Positions 18,140 to 27,393 of a stretch of DNA of 64,000 bases are shown here, in pieces; position 1 is the stretch's first letter, and the number at the start of each line of letters is the position of its first letter. The stretch comes from an uncultured Clostridia bacterium. GTDB lineage: Bacteria > Bacillota > Clostridia > Christensenellales > CAG-138. Location of the stretch: NCBI GenBank assembly GCA_947168565.1, contig CAMVMM010000005.1, positions 1-64,000 of the forward strand, written 5' to 3'. The position numbers and the translations under genes were made by a program. The notes under the pieces were generated by a model. It saw only the letters and a list, made by a program, of their open reading frames with translations, was not told the DNA's origin and did not search any database.

Positions 18140-18700
18140 ATGGAAAGAAAGCTGAAGCTGCCCATCACAAGGGAAATGGCAAGGGATATTAAAAGCGGCG
18201 AAAGCTGCCTGCTCTCGGGCGTGATCTACACCGCGAGGGACGCGGCGCACAAGCGCCTTGTGGAGCTGCTTGAAAAGGGTGAAAAGCTGCCCTTCGATAT
18301 TGAAAATGCAACCATATACTACGTCGGCCCCACTCCGGCAAAGCCCGGGCAGGTCATCGGCTCGGCGGGACCCACCACCAGCTATCGCATGGACGCCTAT
18401 TCGCCCGCGCTGATCGCGGCGGGGGAAACCGGCATGATAGGCAAGGGCAAGCGCGGCGCGGAGGTTGTGGAGGCCATGAAGAAGCATGGCGCGGTATACT
18501 TCGCGGCGATAGGCGGCGCGGGCGCGCTGCTGTCAAGCTGCATCAAGTCCGCCGAGATAGTGTGCTATGAGGATCTCGGTGCGGAGGCGGTGAGAAGGCT
18601 CGTGGTGGAGGAGCTGCCCGTGGTCGCCGTTATCGACAGCGAGGGGAACAACCTCTATGAAAACGGCAGAAGGGCGTATCTTGAGGGCGCGGAGAAGTGA
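18140..18700 (+). CDS. Mesaconase (class I fumarase-type hydratase) beta subunit
   Basis: 186 residues of the fumarase C-terminal / TtdB family. Conserved blocks include LLSGVIYTARDAAHKR, YYVGPTPA, GSAGPTTSYRMD, GKGKRG and AAIGGAGALLS. It completes the two-subunit hydratase. The ATG at 18140 has GGAGGGAGGA upstream; an in-frame GTG at 18116 would overlap the alpha stop. It is the last gene of the operon and a terminator follows. Confidence 0.9.
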   Translation: MERKLKLPITREMARDIKSGESCLLSGVIYTARDAAHKRLVELLEKGEKLPFDIENATIYYVGPTPAKPGQVIGSAGPTTSYRMDAYSPALIAAGETGMIGKGKRGAEVVEAMKKHGAVYFAAIGGAGALLSSCIKSAEIVCYEDLGAEAVRRLVVEELPVVAVIDSEGNNLYENGRRAYLEGAEK

Positions 18701-18743
18701 AAGCGCCGCGCATGAGCCGCTGAAGCCGCGGTAATGCAAAAGG

Positions 18744-18781
18744 AAAAAAGCTGTGGAGCGCATCGGCCCCGCAGCTTTTTT
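18744..18781 (+). terminator. Terminator of the citEF-mesaconase operon
   Basis: AAAAAAGCTGTGG pairs with CCCGCAGCTTTTTT (one G-T pair), ending in a T-run. It lies between convergent genes and the A/T symmetry would let it act on both strands. Confidence 0.88.
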
Positions 18782-18846
18782 ATATCGGGCATTGGAATGC
18801 TTTGCTTCTGCCGCCGCTTCTGTTTTTTCATTTTCAGCCGCTTCTA

Positions 18847-20004
18847 TCATTTTCTTCTCCGCCTTTTCCTTTTCCGCCGCTGTTGAGGCCGGGTTCGCCC
18901 GCTCCGAACAGAGCTTGACCACGCCCAATCCTTATAAAACAGCCTGCGGAAGCCCGGTGAGAAGCGTTCGGGATGCCTGCCGACCACTATTCCAACGATG
19001 GCTAAGAAGGTGAAAACGCACATCATTACGATTAAGATCACGCAGGCGGCATACTGCGTGCTTCGATAGGCGGAATTTCGGTCGTATGCGCTGATAACGC
19101 TTCGGTTATCGGCGGTGGATACGGCGTAGATCCAGTATTCGTCCCTGCCCTCGCGCACGGACAGTATGTATTCCTCGCCGCTGCACAGGGCTTCGGGATC
19201 GGGCGCACGATCCTTGTAGCCCGAAAGGTATGTGATGGAAAACGGCTTTTCGTAGTCCGGCGCATGAAGCACGATGGTGCCATAGGTATCTTCATTGACC
19301 TCGTAGGATGAAAAGGCGGTGCGAACCTCCCTTGCATCCGCGGGAAGACTGCCGTCCGCAGGCCTGAGAACGTGAAGGGCCAATATGAAAATGAATATGC
19401 TCGCGGCAATAATCGCAAGGTAGATCGTCAGATGCAGCCACGGCGTATCAAGATTTCCGTTCATCGGATCCTTTTTGCGCTTCAATACCGGCAGGCCGCT
19501 GCCGCGCTCCTTGCGAAGCGCGTGATCCGCAAAGAGGATAAAGCTGCCGCTCCCGATATGCGCTTCATCAAAACGGATGCTTCTTCTGCCGCAGCGCAAT
19601 ACCGTGCCGCCGCCGCTCCGAAGAATGCCGGTGATCCGATCGTAGCCGTACGTTCGCTTTATTCCGAATAAATTGCTTGCGGTAAACCCTTTTTCATCGT
19701 ATGTGACAGTGCTGTTTAAGTACACGAGCAGCATAACTATGCACACAAGAACGGTGAATTCAAACAGGTACCACACGGCGTCCGGTGTGCCGTTAAGCCC
19801 AAGCAGGGTTACCGGCACGCTCAGCACGCCGCCGCAGATCGCGCCGGTCCACAGCAGGATCGGGCTGAGGGAAACGAGGCGGTAATGCTTCAGCTGCTCC
19901 CGCTTTTTGCGAAGCAGCAGCCCCCTGATAAAAAGCAGCACGATCAGCACGTCCTGAACTATCGGAACAACGGAAAACAGCGCGGAGACTATCTCGTTCG
20001 GCAA
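18847..20004 (-). CDS. Conserved membrane protein of unknown function
   Basis: 385 residues. Hydrophobic segments lie at about 10-30, 47-68, 78-97, 208-228 and 322-345. A soluble segment between 100 and 180 (TYDEKGFTASNLFGIKRTYGYDRI) resembles the PH-like domain seen in DUF6560-type proteins. Beyond the last span is a very basic tail (RRKRKRRRRK). AGGAGGGC precedes the start. It probably forms an operon with the short upstream gene. It lies between the two methylaspartate blocks but shows no link to the pathway. Confidence 0.7.
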   Translation of the reverse strand: MPNEIVSALFSVVPIVQDVLIVLLFIRGLLLRKKREQLKHYRLVSLSPILLWTGAICGGVLSVPVTLLGLNGTPDAVWYLFEFTVLVCIVMLLVYLNSTVTYDEKGFTASNLFGIKRTYGYDRITGILRSGGGTVLRCGRRSIRFDEAHIGSGSFILFADHALRKERGSGLPVLKRKKDPMNGNLDTPWLHLTIYLAIIAASIFIFILALHVLRPADGSLPADAREVRTAFSSYEVNEDTYGTIVLHAPDYEKPFSITYLSGYKDRAPDPEALCSGEEYILSVREGRDEYWIYAVSTADNRSVISAYDRNSAYRSTQYAACVILIVMMCVFTFLAIVGIVVGRHPERFSPGFRRLFYKDWAWSSSVRSGRTRPQQRRKRKRRRRK

Positions 20005-20028
20005 TCGGGCCCTCCTTTCGCGCCGAGC

Positions 20029-20241
20029 TTACGGCGCCCTTCTAATAAATCTGTTCACAGCCTCCACCACCATAAAGCCCGGCACTATCGCAAGGCAGGT
20101 GATGAAGAGCTTTGCGGCGCTCTCGCGGCCGAGGGTATTGCTTCCTGTTACGAAGCCATACAGCATATAATATAGGGAAGAAACGGGTATCAGCTCCGCC
20201 CCAAAATCGAGTATTGCGGAAAAAATTCTTTGATGCTCCAT
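20029..20241 (-). CDS. Small membrane protein
   Basis: 70 residues with two probable membrane spans (about 15-33 and 43-62) and a basic end (NRFIRRAP). It is 24 bases upstream of the larger membrane protein on the same strand. No family is recognised. It is kept as real because of its membrane-protein character and operon position. Confidence 0.5.
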   Translation of the reverse strand: MEHQRIFSAILDFGAELIPVSSLYYMLYGFVTGSNTLGRESAAKLFITCLAIVPGFMVVEAVNRFIRRAP

Positions 20242-20522
20242 GCTCTAACCGGCATTTAGCCGACGCTCCCGTTTGTTTTTTGTTCATGCAATATAATACA
20301 TATTTTTGCGCGTTCTTTCAACCTTTTCGGGAAAAAACAGCGGGAATGACGCATGGTATATATTATGTCAATTCGGAAACTCCGTTGCAAGCGCCGAAAT
20401 ATGATGGTAAACTGTATACAGGGCCGCCCGGGGTCGAATGCCCCGACCGGATCAAAACCGAAGCCGAAGCCGAAATCGGAATCAAATAAAGCATTGGATC
20501 AAAAAAACAAGGAGAAGCCGGC

Positions 20523-22310
20523 TTGCGTTCCGTGAAAACGGAAAAAGCCGCAAAAAACGTCATGGAACACAAAAAAACCACCGCTTTTTCCGCTTTTTCC
20601 GCCGTTATCGCGCTGCTGCTCTGCCTTTTTACGCTTGCGTCCTGCGCCGTGAACACGCCGGGCAGCGCCACTCCCGCTCCGGAGCAAAGCGGCTCGCCGC
20701 AGCCCACAGCGGGCATTTCCGCCGAGCCTTCGGGGCAGGCGCAGACCCCGGCGCCGCAGACCGACAAGCCGACCGACGAGCCGAGCGAAACGCCTTCATC
20801 CGCGCCCGCCTCGCCCGCAAACCTGCCCTTTGATTTCGGCAGCATACCTGAGTTCACGTGGAGAAACCCGGACAAAGGGTTTATACCCGTTTCTGTAAAA
20901 ACGGAAACCGTCGGCACCGGAGGAAACTGCAGCTTTCAGTGCATTTCCGCCTATCCCGCGTGGGAAAAGATGTATGCCGCCCTTGACAGGCTGAATCAGA
21001 CCTTTGCAGCCGATGCGTATCTGAAATACGGCAGCATCCTTCGCAGCGGCGGGGGCAGGTATATCCAAAAGATCTATCTGCGCCGTGCGGATCACGGCTA
21101 TCTGAGCATACTGATACAAACCTTTTCGGGAAGCGGCGAGGCCGTGTACAGCGCCGAGAATATCAGCTATAAAAACGGCGAAAGGGTTTTGCTGAATGAG
21201 CTTATTTCCAATTTTTCCGCTCTGCCCGCGCTTATAAACGAGCAGCTTGCAGGCGCGGGCTTCACCGTTTCGGAAAGCTATCTGCTTGGGGAAGGGGAGA
21301 GCGCGCCCGTTTGGACGCTGGATCGGGACGGCATCTGTTTTGTGTTCAACAGCGGCGAATACGGCGGAGCGCGGCTCGATTCGCCCACGGCGGTGCTCGT
21401 GCCGTATTCGCTTCTTGAAAGCGCGGAAAGGCTTGAGCCGCTGACGGAGAACGGCAGCATGGAGCTTCCGCTTGAGCTGCCCGCGTATTACGTTGAAAAC
21501 GGCGAGGTGAAAAGGCTCGATCTCAGCTCCGTGGTCACGGGCGGGGATATCGATTGGAAGCCATATCTTCACGTGGAAAACGGGGAGAGGAGCGCGAGTA
21601 TGTATCACGAAAGCAGCATGAACGCGCCCTCCTCAATGAACGGCTCCTATATAAACCTTGTGAGCATGGGCGAAACGCGCAGGCTGTACGTGTTCGACAC
21701 GGGCGACGGCTATTACAGAGTGCTCGGCATACTGGAGCTGACGGGCGAAAAGCCGTTTGAATTTGAATACGGCGGGGATTATTATATCTACGACAGGCTG
21801 ATCGACCCGAAGTGCTTCCGGCTTGGGATAAGATCCTCCGTACTCAGCCACACCTACGGCAACAAGGTGTTTGAGCTTGGGGAGGACGGAATGCCCGTTC
21901 CCGTGGAAAACTACTATGATCTTACGGATTATTACTGTGTTGAAGCGGATGCAAAGCTGTTTCAGCTTTACGCGCTGAAGGCATTCGATGCGGCGGAGCG
22001 ATCGTTTGAGGACGAAAGCCTGTCCGTGTTCACCGTGAGGCCGGGAATGGAGCTGACCTATTCGGAAACCACGGACTTTATGAAAACGGACACGGAGGGA
22101 GAGTTTGCGGCATACTGCGTTTTGAGCGCCACAAACGAGGACAATACCGAGCTGCATAATATCATCGTGCGCGTGGACGCACGGCTCGTAGGCGGCGATT
22201 ACTATTTCACGGTGAACGGCGAAAACATCTTCGAGCTGTTCGCCGGCATGGATTTTTACCGCTCCGAGATACTGCCGCAGCGCCCGTTGAGCGGCACGCA
22301 GGAAATGTGA
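20523..22310 (+). CDS. Lipoprotein of unknown function
   Basis: 595 residues. A basic N-terminus, hydrophobic core and lipobox LASC (about residue 41) mark it for lipidation. A Pro/Thr/Ser-rich linker of about 60 residues follows, then a large extracellular part without recognised motifs. AAGGAG at about 20509-20514 fits the TTG at 20523; ATG 20562 lacks a site. A strong terminator follows. It may be a sensor or wall-associated protein, but nothing specific supports a role. Confidence 0.7.
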   Translation: MRSVKTEKAAKNVMEHKKTTAFSAFSAVIALLLCLFTLASCAVNTPGSATPAPEQSGSPQPTAGISAEPSGQAQTPAPQTDKPTDEPSETPSSAPASPANLPFDFGSIPEFTWRNPDKGFIPVSVKTETVGTGGNCSFQCISAYPAWEKMYAALDRLNQTFAADAYLKYGSILRSGGGRYIQKIYLRRADHGYLSILIQTFSGSGEAVYSAENISYKNGERVLLNELISNFSALPALINEQLAGAGFTVSESYLLGEGESAPVWTLDRDGICFVFNSGEYGGARLDSPTAVLVPYSLLESAERLEPLTENGSMELPLELPAYYVENGEVKRLDLSSVVTGGDIDWKPYLHVENGERSASMYHESSMNAPSSMNGSYINLVSMGETRRLYVFDTGDGYYRVLGILELTGEKPFEFEYGGDYYIYDRLIDPKCFRLGIRSSVLSHTYGNKVFELGEDGMPVPVENYYDLTDYYCVEADAKLFQLYALKAFDAAERSFEDESLSVFTVRPGMELTYSETTDFMKTDTEGEFAAYCVLSATNEDNTELHNIIVRVDARLVGGDYYFTVNGENIFELFAGMDFYRSEILPQRPLSGTQEM

Positions 22311-22322
22311 ATGGATTTTTCA

Positions 22323-22359
22323 AACCGCCGCAGGCCCTTGCTTCCGGCGGTTTTTTTTG
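22323..22359 (+). terminator. Terminator of the lipoprotein gene
   Basis: AACCGCCG (about 22323-22330) pairs with CGGCGGTT, followed by T8. Confidence 0.92.
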
Positions 22360-22453
22360 CGCCCGGGAGCGGGAGGGGGAGCGGGGGAGGAAGCGGGAAA
22401 AGACGTATTGAAAAGCGCGGAATAAAATATACTTTATTTTATTATGTTTCCTA

Positions 22454-22482
22454 TTGACTTTTTTCGCCAATAGGGGTATCAT
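22454..22482 (+). promoter_or_regulatory. Promoter of the glutamate mutase operon
   Basis: -35 TTGACT (22454-22459), a 17-base spacer and -10 TATCAT (22477-22482). A leader of about 90 bases precedes glmS. I see no B12-box in this leader, so this operon does not appear to be under a cobalamin riboswitch. Confidence 0.75.
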
Positions 22483-22578
22483 ACCGCAAAGTGAACAATG
22501 TAAAATCGCTTAATATGCGTCAGTGCGTGCGCAGGGCGATAAACCACCGAAAAAATACCGGTTTTACGAGGTTTAACT

Positions 22579-23001
22579 ATGGAACAGAAAAAGAAAACTC
22601 TGGTCATCGGCGTCATCGGCGCGGACGTTCACGCCGTTGGCAACCAGATCCTCTACCATGCCTTTTCGGATGCGGGCTTCAACGTGATCAACCTTGGCGT
22701 TATGGTATCGCAGGAGGAGTTCATCGCCGCCGCCATCGAAACCAATGCGGACGCGATCATCGTTTCCTCCCTCTACGGCCAGGGCGAGCTGGACTGCCGC
22801 GGCCTTCGTGAAAAGTGCGATGAGGCGGGTCTTGAGAATATCCTGCTGTACGTGGGCGGCAACATCGTTATCGGCAAGCAGCCCTTCGACGAGGTTGAAA
22901 AGCGCTTCAAGGCGATGGGCTTCGACCGCTCCTTCCCTCCGGGAACCCCTCCCGAGGTGGATATAGAGGCGCTTAAAGAGGACCTGCACGTTGAGGACTG
23001 A
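22579..23001 (+). CDS. glmS: Glutamate mutase sigma (small, B12-binding) subunit
   Basis: 140 residues, the usual length. The cobalamin-binding Rossmann domain carries DVHAVGN (the DxHxxG motif whose His coordinates cobalt), then [10 protein letters not shown] and [10 protein letters not shown]. With GlmE it converts L-glutamate to (2S,3S)-3-methylaspartate through an adenosylcobalamin radical. GAGG lies 8 bases before the ATG. It is the first gene of glmS-glmL-glmE-mal. This is not glucosamine synthase and not the mismatch-repair MutS. Confidence 0.95.
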   Translation: MEQKKKTLVIGVIGADVHAVGNQILYHAFSDAGFNVINLGVMVSQEEFIAAAIETNADAIIVSSLYGQGELDCRGLREKCDEAGLENILLYVGGNIVIGKQPFDEVEKRFKAMGFDRSFPPGTPPEVDIEALKEDLHVED

Positions 23002-23047
23002 TCCTTCGCTTAAAGGATCGAGGCGGATTATCGCGTTTTAAATTGTT

Positions 23048-24439
23048 ATGGATCCGGTTCTGCTGATAGATTTCGGAAGTACATACACCAAGGTCACGGC
23101 CGTTGATATAGACGAGCCGCGCCTTTTGGGAACTGCAAATTCTTATACCACCGTTCAGACCGACATCAACAACGGGCTTGCCGATGCTCTTATTAAATTG
23201 GAGCAGACGACCGGCAGGCTCGATTTTTCTGCCCGTTACGCGGCTTCAAGCGCGGCGGGCGGTCTTAGGATGCTGGCGAGCGGACTTGTGCCGGAGCTTA
23301 CGGCGGAGGCGGCAAAAACGGCGAGCCTCGGCGCGGGGGCGAAGGTGCTGAAGACCTATGCCTTCAAGCTCACGGAGGACGATGCGGAGGAGATAGCAAG
23401 GCTTTCGCCGGATATTTTCCTGCTCTGCGGCGGCACGGACGGCGGCAATACCGACACCGTGATCCACAATGCCAAGGTGCTGCACAAGATCGGCGGCAGC
23501 TATCCCATAATTTACGCCGGAAACAGAAACGCCGCGCGTGAATGCGAGCGCATCCTGGAGGGCAGGGAGGTGCATATCACCGAAAACGTGATGCCTGCGT
23601 TCGGCAAGCTCAATATCGAGCCCACCCAAAAGGAGATACGCGAGGTTTTCCTTGCGCGCATTGTGCAGGCGAAGGGGCTTACGCAGGCAAGCGAGCTGAT
23701 AAGCGGCATCATGATGCCCACCCCGTCCGCAGTCATGGCGGCGATGAAGCTGCTTGCGGAGGGCACCAAAACGCAGCGCGGCATAGGCGATCTTGTGGCG
23801 GTGGACGTTGGCGGCGCAACTACCGATATCTATTCCGTTTGCGAGGGTCTGCCGGACGATCCGCGCACGAGCCTCAAGGGGCTGCCGGAGCCGTACGTCA
23901 AGCGCACCGTTGAGGGCGACATCGGCATGAGATACAGCATTCGCGGCATTGTGGACGCCGCCGGGCTGGACCGCGTTGCCAAAATAGCGGGTCTTGGCGT
24001 GGAGCGCACGGCCGAGATAATCGATATGTTTGCAAACAATACCGAGCTTTTGCCCACGGACGGCGAAACCCGGGCTGTGGACGAGGCGCTGGCGAGCATG
24101 GCGGTGCGCGTTGCCGTGAAGCGGCATGCCGGAAGGCTTGAGGAAATGTTCGGCATCGGCGGGCTGAAGCTCGTTCAAACCGGAAAGAACCTTAAAAACG
24201 TGGATAAGGTCATAGTTACGGGCGGCTCACTGATCCACACCGAGCACACGGGGCGCATTGCCTCCTACTGCTTCTACGACGAGGAGGAGGATCCCGAATC
24301 CCTCCGCCCGGAAAAGGCCGATATTTTGGTCGATCGAAGATACATCATCGCCGCGATGGGGCTTTTAAGCGAGCATCATCCGGAAGCGGCGCTCAAAATA
24401 ATGAAACAGGAGTTAGTGAAAGATGATTCTGCAAAATAA
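23048..24439 (+). CDS. glmL: GlmL/MutL, ASKHA-type glutamate mutase accessory protein
   Basis: 463 residues, close to clostridial GlmL/MutL. The actin/Hsp70-like ATPase fold is indicated by [14 protein letters not shown] near the N-terminus, LCGGTDGGN, and [13 protein letters not shown] around residue 258. Such proteins are thought to reactivate or load B12 in glutamate mutase, like diol-dehydratase reactivases. It lies between the two mutase subunits and overlaps glmE by 17 bases. It is unrelated to DNA-repair MutL. Confidence 0.93.
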   Translation: MDPVLLIDFGSTYTKVTAVDIDEPRLLGTANSYTTVQTDINNGLADALIKLEQTTGRLDFSARYAASSAAGGLRMLASGLVPELTAEAAKTASLGAGAKVLKTYAFKLTEDDAEEIARLSPDIFLLCGGTDGGNTDTVIHNAKVLHKIGGSYPIIYAGNRNAARECERILEGREVHITENVMPAFGKLNIEPTQKEIREVFLARIVQAKGLTQASELISGIMMPTPSAVMAAMKLLAEGTKTQRGIGDLVAVDVGGATTDIYSVCEGLPDDPRTSLKGLPEPYVKRTVEGDIGMRYSIRGIVDAAGLDRVAKIAGLGVERTAEIIDMFANNTELLPTDGETRAVDEALASMAVRVAVKRHAGRLEEMFGIGGLKLVQTGKNLKNVDKVIVTGGSLIHTEHTGRIASYCFYDEEEDPESLRPEKADILVDRRYIIAAMGLLSEHHPEAALKIMKQELVKDDSAK

Positions 24440-25886
24440 GCGTATTCCCGACGATGAATTCAATTCAATCCGCGAGGAAGTTTTAAAGCAGTGGCCCACC
24501 GGCGCCGACGTTGATTTCAAAGAGGCGATCGAGTTCCACAAGGCTATGCCCGACCACAAGGTGTTTTCCAAAAAGCTTGTGGACGCGAAAAACAAGGGCG
24601 TTACCCTCATTCAGCCCCGCGCCGGCGTTGCTCTCATCCAGGATCAGATAGAGCTTTTGACCTATCTTCAGGATAAGGGCGAGGCGGATCTGCTGCCCAC
24701 CACCATCGACAGCTACACCCGTCAGAACCGCTATGAGGAGGCGGAGACCGGTATCCGCGAATCCATGAAGGAGCGCCGCTCCATGCTGAACGGCTTTCCC
24801 GCCGTCAATCACGGCGTGGACGGCTGCCGCAGGCTTATAAACAGCCTGGACACCCCCATTCAGGTGCGCCACGGCACTCCGGACGCAAGGCTTTTGACCG
24901 AGATCACCTACGCGGGCGGCTTCACCAGCTATGAGGGCGGCGGCATTTCCTACAACCTTCCTTACGCGAAGAACGTGCCCATGGAAAAGACCATCCGCGA
25001 CTGGCAGTATGTGGACAGGCTCACAGGCATCTATGAGGAAGCGGGCGTTTCCATCAACCGCGAGCCCTACGGCCCGCTGACCGGCACGCTCGTGCCCGCC
25101 TGCATCTCCCACGCAGTCGCCATCATAGAGGCGCTTCTTGCCGCAGAGCAGGGCGTTCGCAATATCACCGTGGGCTACGGCCAGTGCGGCAACCTCGTTC
25201 AGGACGTGGCAGCAATCCGCGTGCTGGATGAGCTTACCAATGAATACCTTGAAAAATACGGCTATAACGATGTGATCGTTACCACCGTTTTCCATCAGTG
25301 GATGGGCGGCTTCCCGCAGGATGAAGCCAAGGCCTTCGGCGTTATAAGCTGGGGCAGCGCCACCGCCGCGCTTTCCAAGGCCACCAAGGTCATAGTCAAA
25401 ACCCCTCACGAGGCGGCCGGCGTGCCCACCATGGAAGCAAACGCGCAGGGACTTCGCTGCACAAAGCAGGTCATATCCATGCTTGCCGACCAGGTCTGCA
25501 CCGCCGCGAACCTCGAGGAGGAAAAAGAGATGATCCGCCGCGAGACCCGCTGCATAGTGGATAAGTGCTTTGAGCTGGGCGACGGGGATATTGCCGCCGG
25601 CACCGTGCGCGCCGTTCTTTCCGGCGTGCTGGATATTCCGTTCGCTCCCTCGCGCTTCAACGCGGGCAAGATGCTTCCCGCGCGCGATAACGACGGCGCC
25701 ATCCGCATCTACGAGATGGGCAATCTGCCCTTCACGGAGGAGATCAAGCAGTTCCACCGCGCCAAGATCGCGGAGAGGGCGAAGGCGGAGAAGCGCAACG
25801 CCTCCTTCCAGATGGTTATCGACGACGTTTACGCCATCAGCAAGGGCAGGCTCGTGGGCCGTCCGCAGGGACTTAAAAACAGCTGA
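24423..25886 (+). CDS. glmE: Glutamate mutase epsilon (catalytic) subunit
   Basis: 487 residues, matching the family length of about 483. Conserved segments include [50 protein letters not shown] and [14 protein letters not shown], typical of the TIM-barrel subunit that binds glutamate. It pairs with GlmS to form the radical enzyme. The ATG lies inside the end of glmL, suggesting translational coupling. About 108 bases separate it from mal. Confidence 0.95.
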   Translation: MILQNKRIPDDEFNSIREEVLKQWPTGADVDFKEAIEFHKAMPDHKVFSKKLVDAKNKGVTLIQPRAGVALIQDQIELLTYLQDKGEADLLPTTIDSYTRQNRYEEAETGIRESMKERRSMLNGFPAVNHGVDGCRRLINSLDTPIQVRHGTPDARLLTEITYAGGFTSYEGGGISYNLPYAKNVPMEKTIRDWQYVDRLTGIYEEAGVSINREPYGPLTGTLVPACISHAVAIIEALLAAEQGVRNITVGYGQCGNLVQDVAAIRVLDELTNEYLEKYGYNDVIVTTVFHQWMGGFPQDEAKAFGVISWGSATAALSKATKVIVKTPHEAAGVPTMEANAQGLRCTKQVISMLADQVCTAANLEEEKEMIRRETRCIVDKCFELGDGDIAAGTVRAVLSGVLDIPFAPSRFNAGKMLPARDNDGAIRIYEMGNLPFTEEIKQFHRAKIAERAKAEKRNASFQMVIDDVYAISKGRLVGRPQGLKNS

Positions 25887-25994
25887 TTCGATGCGCTGTT
25901 TGAACCGGCTTTAAAGCTCGCACCTGAAGCGGCTTTTGCTTCTTCAAGGTGCGCAATTAAAGGTGCTACTAAATTTTTTAAGAGGTAAAAATAA

Positions 25995-27245
25995 ATGAAA
26001 ATCGTAGATCTTATCTGCTCCGCAGGCCGTACCGGCTTCTATTTCGACGATCAGCGCGCCATCAAGGGCGGCGCGAAGGCGGACGGCGCCGCTTACATCG
26101 GCGAGCCCAAGACGGCGGGCTTCACCTCCGTGCGCATGCCCGGCGAATCCATCTCCGTTATGCTCATCCTTGAGGACGGCCAGATCGCTTACGGCGACTG
26201 CGCGGCCGTGCAGTACAGCGGCTGCGGCGGACGCGACCCGCTGTTCCTCGCCAAGGACTTCATTCCGATCATCGAAAAGCATATCAAGCCCGCGCTCGTT
26301 GGCAAAGAGGCGGATAATTTCCGCGAGCTTTCCGCCATGCTCGAGGCCATCACCGTGGACGGCAAGCGCCTGCACACCGCCATCCGCTACGGCATGACCC
26401 AGGCCATTCTGGATGCCGTTGCAAGGAGCAAGAAGTGCATGATGTATGAGGTGGTTGCGGAGGAGTACGGCTGCAAATTCGAGGATAAGCCCCTGGATAT
26501 CTTCACCCAGTCCGGCGACGACCGCTACACCAATTCCGATAAAATGATAATCAAGGGCGCCCAGATCCTGCCCCATGCGCTTATCAACAACGTTAAAACC
26601 AAGCTCGGCGAGCATGGCGAGCTGCTGCTTGAGTACGTTAAATGGCTGCGCGACCGCGTGCTTGCGCTGCGCACCAGCGAAAGCTATAATCCCATCTTCC
26701 ATATCGACGTTTACGGCACTATCGGCGCAGCCTTCGGCAACGACAACTACAAGGCGATGGCGGATTATATGGCCACTCTTGAGGAGGCGGCAAAGCCATT
26801 CCACCTTCGCATCGAAGGCCCCATGGACGTGGAGGACCGCGAAAAGCAGATGCTCGCTCTCAAGGCGATCACCAAGGAGCTGGACGACCGCGGCATCAAC
26901 GTTGAAATAGTTGCGGACGAATGGTGCAACACGCTTGAGGATATCAAGTACTTTGCGGACAACAAGGCGGGCCACATGGTTCAGATCAAGACCCCCGACC
27001 TCGGCGGCATCAACAACACCATCGAGGCGGTGCTCTACTGCAAGGAGCGCGGCATCGGCGCCTATCAGGGCGGCACCTGCAACGAAACCGACCGCAGCGC
27101 GCAGGTTTGCGTGCAGTGCGCTATGGCGACCCGTCCCGATCAGATCCTTGCAAAGCCCGGCATGGGCGTTGACGAGGGCTACATGATCGTTTACAACGAG
27201 ATGCAGCGCATACTCGCCTACGCAAGGGCGAAGGCGGCAAAATAA
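25995..27245 (+). CDS. mal: 3-methylaspartate ammonia-lyase
   Basis: 416 residues, against about 413 in the family. Enolase-superfamily features: FHIDVYGTIG (metal-ligand Asp), EGPMDV and VADEWCNT (further metal ligands), and VQIKTPDLGG with the catalytic Lys. GRDPLF and QGGTCNETDRSAQ are also typical. It eliminates ammonia from 3-methylaspartate to give mesaconate, the substrate for the hydratase encoded at 17.3-18.7 kb. AAGAGGTAAA precedes the ATG. A terminator follows. Confidence 0.95.
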   Translation: MKIVDLICSAGRTGFYFDDQRAIKGGAKADGAAYIGEPKTAGFTSVRMPGESISVMLILEDGQIAYGDCAAVQYSGCGGRDPLFLAKDFIPIIEKHIKPALVGKEADNFRELSAMLEAITVDGKRLHTAIRYGMTQAILDAVARSKKCMMYEVVAEEYGCKFEDKPLDIFTQSGDDRYTNSDKMIIKGAQILPHALINNVKTKLGEHGELLLEYVKWLRDRVLALRTSESYNPIFHIDVYGTIGAAFGNDNYKAMADYMATLEEAAKPFHLRIEGPMDVEDREKQMLALKAITKELDDRGINVEIVADEWCNTLEDIKYFADNKAGHMVQIKTPDLGGINNTIEAVLYCKERGIGAYQGGTCNETDRSAQVCVQCAMATRPDQILAKPGMGVDEGYMIVYNEMQRILAYARAKAAK

Positions 27246-27267
27246 CACGCAATAAAACGGTAAACAC

Positions 27268-27307
27268 AAAATCGAGCGGCCGGCTTATGCGGGTCGCTCG
27301 ATTTTTT
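27268..27307 (+). terminator. Terminator of the glm-mal operon
   Basis: AAAATCGAGCG pairs with CGCTCGATTTT across a G/C-rich loop, followed by T residues. Confidence 0.88.
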
Positions 27308-27352
27308 GCGCCTGCATTTTCAAACAGCATATTGACGGAGCTTCGCAAATGA

Positions 27353-27381
27353 AAAAGGACGGGCAAATCGCCCGTCCTTAA
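27353..27381 (-). terminator. Terminator of the BMP lipoprotein gene
   Basis: AAGGACGGGC (27355-27364) pairs with GCCCGTCCTT (about 27370-27379). On the minus strand the stem is followed by CTTTTTCA, giving a short T-run after the gene ending at 27394. Confidence 0.82.
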
Positions 27382-27393
27382 AGTCAAATCGAA

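Noticed and set aside
22483-22578. Cobalamin riboswitch before glmS
   Set aside because: The leader is only about 90 bases and has no B12-box.
22579-24439. DNA mismatch repair mutS/mutL
   Set aside because: The proteins are the B12-binding glutamate mutase subunit and its ASKHA accessory protein; no MutS/MutL repair domains.
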